A stretch of 64,000 nucleotides of DNA from Nitzschia putrida (Eukaryota; Bacillariophyta; Bacillariophyceae; Bacillariales; Bacillariaceae). The stretch is taken from positions 310,001-374,000 of the forward strand of contig BLYE01000010.1 in the NCBI GenBank assembly GCA_016586335.1, read 5' to 3'. Each line of letters begins with the position of its first letter. Positions within the stretch are counted from its first letter, which is position 1. Below, one piece after another: positions 11,313-22,131 of the stretch. Under the pieces are notes generated by a model that ran no database searches, had not been told where the DNA came from, and saw only the letters and a program-made list of their open reading frames with translations. The position numbers and the translations under genes are program-made.

Positions 11313-11680
11313 GGTGATGATGATGATGTTGTTGATAGAAGAGGAGTTGTAGTGGAGAAGAGTTCAGAACAAAAAAACCGCGAAGCTCTCTTTTGTGCAC
11401 GTTCTCGTCCTCATGACGTCGACTCGTAGGATACGAACCCGCAACAACGAACAACATCAACCACCAAAAGATCCCAAAAAGTATCCAACCGAAGCTTCGA
11501 CTCGTCCGACTAACTTCTGGAGTCTTGACACCCCTTCGTGACTAGTGTGACCGGAACCCGAAAAAGCCCAACGACAACCACCACCACCTGCATGTTGTAT
11601 TGTTGTATTGTTGTGGCATTGCTCCAACTACTAACGTACTAGTATTAGAAAGACCACTTGATAGACTACCAACAACCGTC
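11313..11680. promoter_or_regulatory. Shared upstream region, GCSH / GT31-like gene
   Basis: Divergent intergenic region of 368 bp between two start codons. Expected to hold both promoters. No TATA box or named element recognised. Confidence 0.4.
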
Positions 11681-13187
11681 ATGAGCAGCGCACATACTGG
11701 ACTTCATGCTCGGAAAAAAGTGAACGTAGAAGATGGAGAGCACCATCCCACGTCACCCGAGAGTGGTGGTCTCCTGCGTGTCAAGAAAAACAAGATATAC
11801 CCCCTTGCATTTCTAGGAAGTGACATTGGTTGCGCCTTTGAAGCTGTCTTGGGATTCTTAGTATGCGGTTTGTTTCTGGCCTATTTCTTTTATCATCATC
11901 AACATCGAAAAGTTGTCTTGCAAGTCATGAACAATCCCATGGCCCATGCAGGGGCTGCCCTGCGAGGACGAGTTGGGTTTCGGCATCACTTTTTTACTGG
12001 CAATCCACGAACCGTTACAGTGGTGTTACCCAGTGTGGTGAATCCCAATGGACGTCGTCAACGGCTGGATTCTATCTTTGAAACATGGGGGCCCTCCGCT
12101 CGTGCCGTATATGTCGTCCACAATGTCTCGGAATTTCCACAAGGACATCATGCCGTTTTGGGAGCCGATTCCCAACCCGAAGATCCATACTCCTATCCGC
12201 AATTATTATTGGTTCCTCCAGAAATTACTTTGGAAGATGGCTTGCCGCGTCTGAATTACGTTATTCGGTCCGTCTACGAAAAGATCAATCCAGATTTTGC
12301 CTTTTTTGTCAATGATCACACATTTGGTACGTGGTTGGTTTGATTGTCATGCGATGTGACGAGTGTATGTGCCTAGCTTGCTTTAGACTCCTCTCACACT
12401 TGGTATATAGTCATTCCGGAACACTTGTGCAAATATTTGGAGGAACGAAAACCGGAAGAAGACATGTACGATGGGCATGCCATGAAAAACAGTGATGATG
12501 TCTTCAATTCTGGAGCGGCTGGATATTTGTTGTCGCGAGAGACAATGAAAAAGTTGGTCCAAAAGTGGGATGAAGAAAACGAGACGTGTCTCGTCAAGAA
12601 TGGAGCCAAGTGGCTGCAGGGCAATCCTGGTTTGGTCACGACACAATGTCTTCAGAAAGAATTGGGGATTACCGCCGTTGACACGAGACACAAGGGCAAA
12701 TGGCATCGATTTCATGCTTTCCCCATTACCAGGATGGTGAGTGGGGATGTGGATGAATGGTACAAGAAGAAACATGAGGTACGTCCAGCATTATTTGGAA
12801 TCCACAAGTCCAAGAACCAATGATGATGGTGCAAATCTCAAACCAATCGTTTGCCTGCAGGGTATGAATTCACTCATGGACACGGATGAGTCCTACAATA
12901 CACTGCTATCGGGGGACGATTGTTGTGCGGCAGATACCATTAGCTTTCACTACGTGGAGTACAAAGAATCCAGAGCACTGTTTGCTACCCGAGAAGCATT
13001 ACTCAAGAATCCCCACATGACAGACCATGAAGTTAAGAAACTGATGATTGCGGAATGGCCGAGGGATCACCGTGAAGTAGGCGGATATTCCCGGGGTCTT
13101 CCAAAAGAATCGAATGAGGCTGGATGGAAAGATCTGATACATGTCATTCGCAAACTGTCCTCCAGGCACACACAACGTGAATGCTAA
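11681..13187 (+). CDS. GT31-like beta-1,3-glycosyltransferase (core-1 galactosyltransferase type), Golgi type II membrane protein
   Basis: Exons 11681-12326, 12411-12778 and 12861-13187, 446 residues. Seen: short cytosolic tail, one hydrophobic anchor (about residues 45-70, CAFEAVLGFLVCGLFLAYFF), then a lumenal domain resembling C1GALT1/GT31. Matching features are TVVLPSVVNPNGRRQRLDSI, FVIPEHL, NSGAAGYLLSRETM, an RFHAFP block and the late DCCAADTISFHYVEY motif. It probably transfers a sugar, perhaps galactose, onto glycoprotein glycans in the Golgi; acceptor and donor are not known. Oddity: the metal-binding DDD/DxD site that should precede TFVIPEHL reads N211-D212-H213. First in-frame ATG used as start. 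Family placement is fairly firm, substrate is inference. Confidence 0.75.
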
Positions 13188-14281
13188 TGTAGGACAGCAA
13201 GAGAGACTCCGTCGAATTTGTTTTGAACGTTGGAGCCCCAATGCCATGGCGTCATTGTGGGTGAACATCATCTTTGTTGAACGAGCGGTAGCCTTTCACG
13301 TATCGCAGCAGTCATTGCATCTTGCGCGAGTGACGGTCTACTCTAGACAATCCGGTCGACAGGTTTGGACCTTCATCAATCTATATTGGTCGAAATGAGC
13401 TCGACAGGTCAGCTCGACGATTGGAAAAGCTAGCGTTGGTTTTATCTAGCAGTATGAATACAATGTATTTACCTATCTAGGTAGCTGGCATTACAGTTTT
13501 AAATCTGAAATGACTGAGCATTGTAGAGACTTGCAAACTGGACAAAAAGTTCGATCTCGAAGCCGAACTACTCGCATCTTCTCCCTTTCCTATGGTATCC
13601 AGTGCGAGGAGCGGGTATAACATGCCAATGATGTTGTGTCTAGTGAAGCGATAATTGTTTGAGTAAACTGTCCAACCTTTTACTACCATAGGTGTTCCAA
13701 CAAAAGAGAATCAAGGTTCGTTGTGAGGAACTATGGCGGACCACCACTGTCAGCAAGTTCAAAAGTTTTGGGCATATGGTGGCATCATGGGTATCCAGCC
13801 AACACTTTCCCCACACGTCTGGGAACGAATGGACGAGAGGGACAGACCGATAGCCGATACGGTTAGCATGCAAGGTTGTTCTCGAGCTAGCAGTTGTTGT
13901 TGATGTTGTTGTTGTGCTCTCAAAGGAGGACCCAGCTTAAGTTATATTTTGAAGCGAAAAACAGAATATAGTTTAGCTTCCCCGGGGACATTATGGACGG
14001 GTCGTTCACGCCAGCTTGATGGCTTGTCGTTTCACGAATGAAAGGAGCTGCCCGAACGAACTTAGCTCTTTCTGCCATCTAGGTAGTCGAGACCAACCAA
14101 GACCTTTTTCTTGACGATTGGTCGACGTGGGGTTTGGTATCTACGATGTATCTTGAAAGGAGTTCTATGCAGTATTGTTGTAGTGAAAAGATTGTATTTG
14201 TAGTTCTATTTTGTGCTTTCTATCTGTAACGTTGGTTGGGTATGATCCCGAAAAATGTGGGAGGAGAAACTGTCATGAAAA
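13188..14281. other. Intergenic region
   Basis: 1.1 kb between the 3' ends of two genes. Short open frames only, none with a recognisable domain. No repeat or RNA gene seen. Confidence 0.5.
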
Positions 14282-14917
14282 TCAGCATGGCAAACGAGTT
14301 ACCGTCTCCAAACTTAGCTTCCTCGCTGCAGTGCGAAGGACTGGAGAGGTACTAGAAGTTTTGGTTGGAGTAGAAGAAGAAGGAAGATTGTAGGCCGTTT
14401 GGACGAACTGAGAGTCTGTCTTGGCTTTGAGAAAAGCTGTCATGGCACATTGGGCCGTTGCCTCGCGGTAGATTTTGGCAAGGAGAGTAGAATTGTAGCG
14501 ACCCTCATTGTATTGTTTCTCTTGTTCATACAAGACAGCGTCCCAGGCTGATTCAATGTTCATCCTCTTCCGGCGAGATCCATTTCTTGTTCTAGATTCG
14601 AGACCTCGGGCACAAAGATCGTCATCCTCTGGAAGAGGTTCTTTGTTTTCCATCAACTTGATGGCGAAGTATTGCGACTTCTTGATTAGTCTGTATTCAT
14701 CGGTAGAGTACCAAAGCGCAGAGATTTCATCCTCTGTTAGAACAACAGTAGGTTCGTCCTCATCTATCCACACTGGCGAGTCCTCATCAAAGTGAACTTT
14801 TGTATTTCGGTTATCATAGAGTCCACCGAACGAATGCGTTGAGCAACTGGGTGATTCGCATACAGTAGAGACTGTCTCGTTGTCTTTTTCTGGTGACTGG
14901 AAGGTAATTCGAGCCAT
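14282..14917 (-). CDS. Small acidic protein of an unnamed family (paralog A)
   Basis: Single exon, 211 residues, function unknown. It shares with the gene at 16923-17447 a core: L(T/S)EDEI followed by WY, DEY and IK, then RGLE-x-RT-x-x-G with a basic RR(K/R) run, then an Ala-rich helical stretch containing AV and Q residues. The core spans about residues 55-170. No signal peptide, membrane segment or known catalytic motif. The C-terminal 40 residues are Ser/Thr-rich. I recall this pattern as a lineage-expanded diatom family of unknown role but cannot name it. Head-to-head with its paralog across a 2-kb gene-free stretch. Confidence 0.75.
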   Translation of the reverse strand: MARITFQSPEKDNETVSTVCESPSCSTHSFGGLYDNRNTKVHFDEDSPVWIDEDEPTVVLTEDEISALWYSTDEYRLIKKSQYFAIKLMENKEPLPEDDDLCARGLESRTRNGSRRKRMNIESAWDAVLYEQEKQYNEGRYNSTLLAKIYREATAQCAMTAFLKAKTDSQFVQTAYNLPSSSTPTKTSSTSPVLRTAARKLSLETVTRLPC

Positions 14918-16922
14918 CTTGGAGGGTGGTAGTGATGTTGTGGTAGTTGTTGTTGTGGGAGTAGAGAATATGAATGCACTATGGAGGGGAAGAGCAGCTG
15001 GGAGTTAGGCGATGAAAGGGACCGACCACGTCGTACTATTTCACCTTACGGTATCGCTTCTACGCAGAAACTATCGCTCACGTGCCAAAGACGAGAATCC
15101 CAAACGTCGCAGTGATTAGGGGTGAAGGGATCCTGGACTCCACGGAAATCTAAGGATACTTAACGCGAAGAATGAGCGAAAAATGTACATACCAGATAGG
15201 CATAAAAGAGGTCTTGAATCAATAATCTCCTAAGTGAGGGCTTATTCATACTGGGGTTGCGACAGAAACTACCTGGACTGAATTCACGTTGGGCGTCTCA
15301 AAACAATTATCAGTATAGGTTAGGTTCACACGCGCAGCCAGATTCCTTGGTTGATGTTGTTCGGACTCTCATGAATCGGGCTGTTGGAGGGACTTCCAAC
15401 ACCACCATCAAGTCGTTCACGAGAGCAGCCCTCTGGACAAACATCTCCAACTTGCGCCCCCAGAAAGAACGTGACGATGCCAAGATTGTGCCGACACGAA
15501 GCTAGTAGAGAGAAGCTAGAGAGCTAGGAATGCGAATCATTGTCAAGGAGAGGGATGAAGAAGGGGATGCTGCTTCACTGCTAATAGAAATGAATGCAAA
15601 GGTGAATCGCTTGGCATCATCTTTGTTACACAATGTTCTCGTTAGTTGCTGATGGAGTTGGTACGAATACATTTAATCTCCATCGGTCCCTAGCGTATTC
15701 GTGGGAACGTTTTGGGTGCTTAAAAGTTACAACAATTCGAGGGGGAAACGTGGCAGATACAAACAGAAGTTGTACTCCAGTACGAGTAGCATCGTTATCG
15801 GTTAGAAGTTCTGTAGTTGTTGTACCTCCTCGAAAAGGAGAGCAGTCTCCCCAGAGATGATGGGGATACGATCAAATAAGACTAGGGTTGTACCTCAAAC
15901 TAGAGATGGGGGGCTTGTCGTTGGTCGTTGTCAATGATGTTTACTCCTTGAAGACTAGAAGAAATATCAAATCGTCCCAAGTTACGGATGCGATCATGGA
16001 AATGGCAACAGTTCTTGTACCAGTGTGATGAGTTGTGTTTCGATGTCCATAGAAGTTGGGAGATATCTAAAGAGTTCTACTGGCCCTAAACTTCTCCAGT
16101 CACACCTTGCTTTTCCAGCCCTATCGTTTTACAGTAGTACCATTATTATCGGTAGTTTGTTGTCAGCATGGAAGGAAGTATAGACTGTAACATTAGGTAG
16201 AATCTCTGGTAAGGCTTCAGCTCTGCGCAAATCTTCCATGTCGAGCGTGCCGTAGCCGATGAAACGATGAACGGTGAACGATGAACTACGGATGTTCTAC
16301 CTTTGTACGGGTACCTGGTACTGTACCCAATAACCTATCTATCTGTTGTCTGTATCATCCACTCTTCTCTTTTGTGATAACAATATCGTCAAGCACCCAA
16401 ACAGCAAGCTCAAGCATCATCATCGGTTGGCCTCCAACTTGTCATCGAAATGTTGCTGTGCACTGTTGTGCAAGAAGAGCTCTACTACTACAACTTGCGG
16501 TGGTCGGAGTTTTGGGACAAATGACTACTGGTAGGCGAATTCGTGAATGAGTATCCAAATAACGTTGTGAAGGAGGGCGGATGTCTGTATTGGACAAACA
16601 CTAATCCCTATATGTCTCGGCGACTCGCAATGACCTCACTTGGACAAACCAATTTGTCCGACTTCTGGTGAGGCAATTAATTAAGCGGTCGGATGGCATC
16701 TGCCGCAACCCCCAACAACTACGTGACCGTCTCCCACGTTGGCAGCAAGGAAATCGTAGACTCGATTCTCGCTGCTACAACGAGAACCTTCATTAGAGAG
16801 ACTACGATCTCCCTCTCTCAGTTCTCCCGAATCTCCACATCACTCTTGAGTTTTCGTTGTATTTCTCGCCAACTATCATCACGATAGCCGACAACAACAA
16901 GGTTGCCACCAACAACAGCAAC
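14918..16922. other. Gene-poor region between head-to-head paralogs
   Basis: 2.0 kb with no supported gene. Open frames at 15257-15505, 15633-15860 and 16281-16550 lack domains. A 64-codon ATG-started frame at 16693-16887 lies just upstream of paralog B and could be an upstream ORF in its leader. Otherwise nothing seen. Confidence 0.5.
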
Positions 16923-17447
16923 ATGTCCCCTTATGCTGAAGAAAAGGAGCTCTGGCAGGAAGGCGGCGATGCTGCTACCGACAGCGTTGTAGGTGCGACT
17001 TCGCAAGCAGAATCGTCCAAAGCCTCCAAGTCTGTTTCGTTTCATTCCATGGTGACCTATCGCGAGATTTGTCCTTTGGCAGATATTTCCGAAGATGAAA
17101 TTCGCGAAGTCTGGTACAACGATGACGAGTATGGGGACATCAAGAAACGTGTAACCGATACAGTCCATCGAGCAGGCACTGGAGAAGTGGTCGAAGACGA
17201 GAGCACCACCATGCGTGGATTGGAGGGTCGAACCAAATTTGGAGCCCGGCGGAGAAAAAACAACAAAAAGGCCGCTTTGACTGCTGTTTGGGAAACTCAA
17301 ATTGCCTTGTGGAGAAAGAAAGCCGAAAATCCAAATGCTATTGCCGCGGCCTATCGCCCCCATTCAACCCATGCCAAATATCGCGCCTTGCAAGCAGCCC
17401 ATTCGGATGCGCTTTTTGTCCAACAAAATGTACTTGTCAGTGAATAA
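16923..17447 (+). CDS. Small acidic protein of an unnamed family (paralog B)
   Basis: Single exon, 174 residues, function unknown. Start placed at the first in-frame ATG (MSPYAEEKELW). Seen: acidic N-terminus, a VSFHSMVTYREICPL strand-like stretch, ISEDEIREVWYNDDEYGDIK, MRGLEGRT with a basic RRKNNKK run, and an Ala-rich C-terminal helix. These blocks align in order with the protein at 14282-14917. Soluble, no targeting signal. Immediately downstream is an AAAAAGTG-type tandem repeat. Confidence 0.78.
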   Translation: MSPYAEEKELWQEGGDAATDSVVGATSQAESSKASKSVSFHSMVTYREICPLADISEDEIREVWYNDDEYGDIKKRVTDTVHRAGTGEVVEDESTTMRGLEGRTKFGARRRKNNKKAALTAVWETQIALWRKKAENPNAIAAAYRPHSTHAKYRALQAAHSDALFVQQNVLVSE

Positions 17448-18106
17448 ATCAATTGTGTGAAAAAGTGGAAAAAGTGAAAAAAGTGAAAAAAGTGAAACAA
17501 CGATTTGGGCCATAGCTCCAATCAATACATTGGACAAGGAAATGGTGTGACTCCACATTCCACGACTCCCAACAACATCGATACCATCCTCGGTGAACGT
17601 CGTCTGGTCGATCCAAAATAGTATTAATTTACACTTGCAAATGTGTGGTGGAAAGAAACACCGACACGGAAAGACATTGCAAATGACAGAACGGATTGGA
17701 CAATGAAAACAAAAAGCGAACGGCCAAGCCAAATCATGATGGGTTGCCGTGACATCCAACGCTAGCTAATCAATGCCAAAAAGAGTACAACGCTTAAAGT
17801 TGTTTTTGCCATTTTAGATATGTAATTACCAAAGGAATTTCTGCCAGTTGTTGTAACTACTGCTCCATCATCCATCATGCTTCTCGTCGGCATGTCAAAG
17901 AAGCACTCTTCTTGACATCATCATTCGTTGTTGGCAGCAGCAGAACTTGCTCAACAGGTTAAAAAGTACGAAGTGAGAAAGGCACATTCTCCTGTTTTAA
18001 ATCCCGAGTGGATGATGGGACTGACCTTGGATCCAACGAAGGACGGTCGACGACTGCCACCCAAACATCAAACATCGTGTTTTCTCTCGTTGTTGCCAAG
18101 ACGTTC
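17448..18106. other. Intergenic region upstream of the RsmE-type gene
   Basis: About 660 bp. Begins with an A-rich tandem repeat (17459-17497). The rest holds no supported gene; an extra 5' exon of the downstream gene cannot be excluded. Confidence 0.45.
17459..17497. repeat. Tandem repeat, unit close to AAAAAGTG
   Basis: Four to five imperfect copies of AAAAAGTG directly after the stop codon of paralog B. Lies in its probable 3' untranslated region. Confidence 0.8.
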
Positions 18107-19288
18107 ATGTCACAAAGTCCCCTTCATGGCAGTTGGTTGTATTGTTGCATATTTCTATTGTGTATAATGTTAACTCCGACGCGTTCCTTTTGGACTGGAG
18201 TTGTTATTGGAGGAAGAGGGAAATTTCTTGGAAGAATAGCTACAGAACTACGTCGAAGAGGTGATGGAGGAGGTGCTACATCCAGTTTGACGAAACGTTG
18301 GTTGAACCGATTCTTGTTCGATGCATCCGAAGTCCAACAAGGACGAGCTTTGTTGGATCCCAAGGATTATCGCACGATACATGCTGCATTAATTTTGGGT
18401 TTACACAATGGAGATACAGTTCGAGCTGGAATTGTGAGTGAACATGCTGACGAAGCAGGGTATTGGACCGATCAAGCACCTGTTTCATGGACGCAAGACC
18501 CTGAAGGTCAGATTCCATGTACCAAACCTATCCGACATGGAAAACCACCTGGTTATCTGTCGGTATCCTTGGACAATCTACAAAGTGATCTTGTTGAGGA
18601 CATATCCAAGAACAGCAATACCCCGCATCATCGACAAGAATGTGGTGTGAGTCTTATTCTGGCACTCCCCCGTCCCCTTCAACTCAGTCGAATCCTGCCC
18701 ATGATCTCTCAACTCGGTGTGGACAAACTGGTATTGACCGGCGCTCACAAAGTTCCCAAGGACTATTTTGGATCTCATTTGTTTCAAGACCCAAAGTTGT
18801 TGCGTGAACGATTGATTGAAGGTCTGTGTCAATCAGGATCGATCCGATTGCCACAAGTGTACAGTTATCGTTCCCTGGAATATTTCTTTCGCAACGATTT
18901 GGAAACCTTGTTTCCTGCCAATGAATATGCTCGTGTGTTGGCGCATCCCGAGCGAGTTACGGACGCCCAAGAAGATGATATTGGCTCGACACAGTCCTTG
19001 ACAGCAACAACAACAAGGACACAAAAGTGTCGACGAATGAGACACGTAGAGTTTCCTTCCTCTCCTTCTTCTTCTCCCCAAGCAACACCCCGTATGGTCA
19101 TTGCTGTTGGACCCGAAGGAGGTTGGGATGAACCCAAGGAGTTGGATCGATTTGAGGATCTCCAGTTTCAACAAGTGAGCATGGGACATCGTACATTACG
19201 AAGTGATTGTGCCATTGTGAGTTTATTGGCATTGGCACACGACGTCTTGGAAGAGGAACGAACCCTTCTCTCGTCATCATCATCATGA
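18107..19288 (+). CDS. RsmE-type 16S rRNA (uracil1498-N3)-methyltransferase, probably organellar
   Basis: 393 residues from the first in-frame ATG; the frame is open further upstream without ATG. SPOUT-family enzyme that methylates N3 of a uridine in bacterial-type small-subunit rRNA using S-adenosylmethionine. Seen: RFLFDASEV start of the domain, the GVSLILALPRPLQLSRILPM block, VDKLVLTGAHK, then the SAM-binding knot VIAVGPEGGWDEPKELDRF and MGHRTLRSDCAIVSLLAL. It has two insertions relative to bacterial RsmE (about 245 residues). The N-terminus (CCIFLLCIMLTPTRSFWTG) is a hydrophobic signal followed by a Phe, as in the bipartite plastid presequences of diatoms, so plastid 16S rRNA is the likely target. 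That targeting is inference. Confidence 0.85.
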   Translation: MSQSPLHGSWLYCCIFLLCIMLTPTRSFWTGVVIGGRGKFLGRIATELRRRGDGGGATSSLTKRWLNRFLFDASEVQQGRALLDPKDYRTIHAALILGLHNGDTVRAGIVSEHADEAGYWTDQAPVSWTQDPEGQIPCTKPIRHGKPPGYLSVSLDNLQSDLVEDISKNSNTPHHRQECGVSLILALPRPLQLSRILPMISQLGVDKLVLTGAHKVPKDYFGSHLFQDPKLLRERLIEGLCQSGSIRLPQVYSYRSLEYFFRNDLETLFPANEYARVLAHPERVTDAQEDDIGSTQSLTATTTRTQKCRRMRHVEFPSSPSSSPQATPRMVIAVGPEGGWDEPKELDRFEDLQFQQVSMGHRTLRSDCAIVSLLALAHDVLEEERTLLSSSSS

Positions 19289-19678
19289 TGGAGTGCAACT
19301 ACCGATAGTAAAATAGAAATTTTGTTGTGGGGGAGGATTGCAGTAACAATTGGGGGAAATCTGTTCAAGTGGGTTCCGAGCCTGCTGTAGAAATCATGTA
19401 CAAACGGTACGTACGAGCAAGCTAGAAGAGCTCGACGAGTCCCACCTTGCCCGTACTCGTAATAACGAACAACGCCCATTTCCATAGTAGTTGCTGGACT
19501 CCCACATGAGGGCGGCCGACACGAACCAACCTTGACACACCACTGCCGTCCGTGCTGGTACACAATATTTCTTCCGTATTGCAGCATCTCTTCAACAACA
19601 ACATACTCTTTGCCGGAAATTCTCTAGTTGGTGGCGATACGTATACCGTATTTTCACAGTTCACAGTGACAAAGCACC
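19289..19678. other. Intergenic region
   Basis: 390 bp between two same-strand genes. No gene or element recognised. Confidence 0.4.
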
Positions 19679-20983
19679 ATGTCCGACAATACTACTTCTT
19701 TTGCATCATTGGGCAATGATATTAATAATAATGCTGATAAACTCAAAGATCAGATTGGGTTGGGGATTACTTGCACCTTGTGGGTTCTAGCGTCGTGGAG
19801 GTTAATCTTCCAAACACTCATTCCACGGGCTGAAACATCCACGGGACGATTCCCCGTGTCATCGAGTGTCAGTGAAGTCCCTTGGATGGATCGGTTCTCT
19901 CAATGGTTTACACGACGACGGATATTTCATGGACTATTATGGTATGTTCTTGTCATGATGTCTTGACTAGTCTTGACTTGGTTGTTGTCTTTCATTGGCG
20001 TGTTGATTGTATTGGTTCTGTTGACGCTTTGCACGATGACACAACACTTATTTCGGTACTCAACACTCACTTGTGGTGTTGTTTTTTTGTTCTGCAGGTT
20101 GGCACTGAGTTGTCAAGGTGCAGCGTACACGGGCATGTTGGGGTATTGGTCTTGTCGCATCTTGAGTACTGCCATGGCAGACAAAGTAGCTTATCTGTTG
20201 CTGGAAGTGTGTGGTAGAACCGTGTTGGAATCCCTTGCCTACTCGGTCGTCACAGCCCTTTGGTTGCAAACGGCGATTGATTCGCATCCAGCGGCTCTTT
20301 GGGGGATTATGCGTTTGCCCTTTGGCCATCTCCCGGCAGTGTTTGTTCTTGCCATGATGGCAGTGGTACTGGCTTCAGCTGCACTGGCCGTTGCATCCTT
20401 GTTACTCTTTCCCCTATTGTCCAGGAGTGACCTTCCCAACCTCTCCTTGACTCGTATTCAGCTCTTTCTCGAGGCCTGGGCTTGGGCAGCTCATTCTCTG
20501 GTGGTCCTTCCTTGTTTGGTCACTACCACCCGACGGGTACTGGATCTACCACAGTCTCTCAACTGGAAGAAGAAATACAGTCTCTTGTCCAAGGCCGTCT
20601 TGCCCATGGTCATTGCAGCTCTCCTTCACATGCTCCGATCTCTCTGCCTCTTTGCAGTCATCTTTCACTTGATGCACCGACAAACATGGCTCTGGTACAT
20701 TTTATTCCTATGGATTCCAACGGCTCTGACAGTTCCTGTCCTTTTGTACAGTGTTCGCAAACGAGATGTTCTTCCTCCCCCAGACCTGCAGCAACCATTG
20801 CTACCTCCGCCTGCCGAAGCCTTTTTGGCCTTTTCGCAACATCGCCAAGGATTGGACGACTCCTTTTCCTTTTGTCGTAGTCCCATCACGCATGTGGTAC
20901 TGCCTCCTCGTCCAACAGCAGCAGAGGAAGAGGACGAGGACGAAGAATCACACGATCACGAGACCTTGTCGGTGGAGAGTTGA
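19679..20983 (+). CDS. Multipass membrane protein of unknown function
   Basis: Exons 19679-19941 and 20098-20983 (GT-AG, phase 2), 382 residues. About seven hydrophobic segments: LGITCTLWVLASWRLIF, the LLWLALSC/MLGYW stretch, LLLEVCGRTVLESLAYSVVT, PAVFVLAMMAVVLASAALAV, AWAAHSLVVLPCLV, VLPMVIAALLHMLRSLCLFA and WYILFLWIPTALTVPVLL. The C-terminal tail of about 75 residues is Pro-rich and then strongly acidic (EEEDEDEES). The topology is like seven-helix plant THH1/TOM1-type proteins, but I see no diagnostic motif, so no function is assigned. Converges with the bL25 gene, 182 bp apart. Confidence 0.75.
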
Positions 20984-21165
20984 TGTCTAATATGGATGTC
21001 AGACGTCTGAAACCCTCTCCCCTGTCCTGTACATATCCCTTTTGTTACCCCTTTTGCAACGAGCCATTCAAGATCCTAGGCTTGATAATATAGTGTATAA
21101 TACTACCAAAACTAGTGTGCATCCACCAACTACAACTACAAATACCACCTATTCCTATTCCTAGT

Positions 21166-22131
21166 TTAAGATTCTTCTTCCGTGGCCTTGGCACCACCAC
21201 GTCCTCCAGCCACAGGTCCAATCACAAACTTGACTGGGTGTACTCGCTTGCTGGGTCGGACTCCATCGGGGAAGATCAATCGGTCCATTCGAATCACATC
21301 CTTCAACATCAATCCTGTACACTCCAATTCCAACGCCTCGGGGATGGGAGCTCCATCCTCCACCAAACACTCAATGTACTTGTTCACAGGAATAATGTAT
21401 CCATCACGCTTCAAAGCAGGCGATTCTTCTTGGTTGATGTACACAATAGGAATCTTGATGGGACGGCCGGGATGGTAACGCAAGTAGTTGACGCAATAGA
21501 CCTTTCCTTGGACAGGGTGACGTTGGACATCACGGGGAATGACACGGTGGACGGTACCCTCCTTGTCGCTCTCATCTTCGTAAACGGTCAAGTCATAGAC
21601 ACGGCTTTCAAATCTACGGTGGAAACGATCCAATTCACGTTGAAGTTCGGACCAAGGAGTTTGGATCATGACGCGGGTAGACTTGTCCATGGAGAGAACT
21701 CCCTTGGAGGGATCGCTTCCGTAGAGCATACCAGGGATAATGTTCTCTGCCCTCAAGTCATCGCAAGCTCGGGTTCCTTCGACCGTTCGGCGGTAAGCAG
21801 AGAGTTGACGAATATTCAAGGCTTGTTGAGCCTCCGACCCCAAGCCCAAATCAACGCGAGGCGTTCCGTAGGGACGTTGGACGCCCTTGGTGACAAAATC
21901 GGACGGGACAATTCCAAACTTCTCAAGTTGCTCCGTAGTAGCCGTGACACCATCCTCATCCGAGGTACTTAGAAAGTTGGACTCCAAGAACTCTTGAATG
22001 TGTGGGTTGGATTCGACCTGTTCGGATGACAATCCGCTGACCCATTGGGAAGGATCCGAAGAGGTTGTTGCCGTCGAGAACCATCGGTGGTTCACGACAC
22101 GTTGAGATTGGAGCACCCGTCGCATCATCAT
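21166..22131 (-). CDS. Mitochondrial ribosomal protein bL25 (L25/TL5 family)
   Basis: Single exon, 321 residues. bL25 binds 5S rRNA or the central protuberance of the large ribosomal subunit. Seen: a basic N-terminus (MMMRRVLQSQRVVNHRWFST) typical of a mitochondrial presequence, then an L25 beta-barrel with LRAENIIPGMLYGSDPSKG (bacterial LR..G.iPavvYG) and a C-terminal TL5/CTC-like domain (VYINQEESPALKRDGYIIPVNK, VHPVKFVIGPVAGGRGG). Longer than bacterial L25 (94-220) mainly by the presequence and a linker of about 90 residues. Head-to-head with the 5-oxoprolinase gene. Confidence 0.8.
   Translation of the reverse strand: MMMRRVLQSQRVVNHRWFSTATTSSDPSQWVSGLSSEQVESNPHIQEFLESNFLSTSDEDGVTATTEQLEKFGIVPSDFVTKGVQRPYGTPRVDLGLGSEAQQALNIRQLSAYRRTVEGTRACDDLRAENIIPGMLYGSDPSKGVLSMDKSTRVMIQTPWSELQRELDRFHRRFESRVYDLTVYEDESDKEGTVHRVIPRDVQRHPVQGKVYCVNYLRYHPGRPIKIPIVYINQEESPALKRDGYIIPVNKYIECLVEDGAPIPEALELECTGLMLKDVIRMDRLIFPDGVRPSKRVHPVKFVIGPVAGGRGGAKATEEES

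Noticed and set aside
15257..15505. 82-codon frame considered as a transposon remnant
   Set aside because: No transposase, reverse transcriptase or terminal repeats nearby.
16693..16887. 64-codon ATG-started frame before paralog B
   Set aside because: No domain and a different frame from the downstream gene; kept only as a possible upstream ORF.
21115..21972. 285-codon plus-strand open frame
   Set aside because: Lies antisense to the bL25 gene, which has clear homology; codon bias shadow only.
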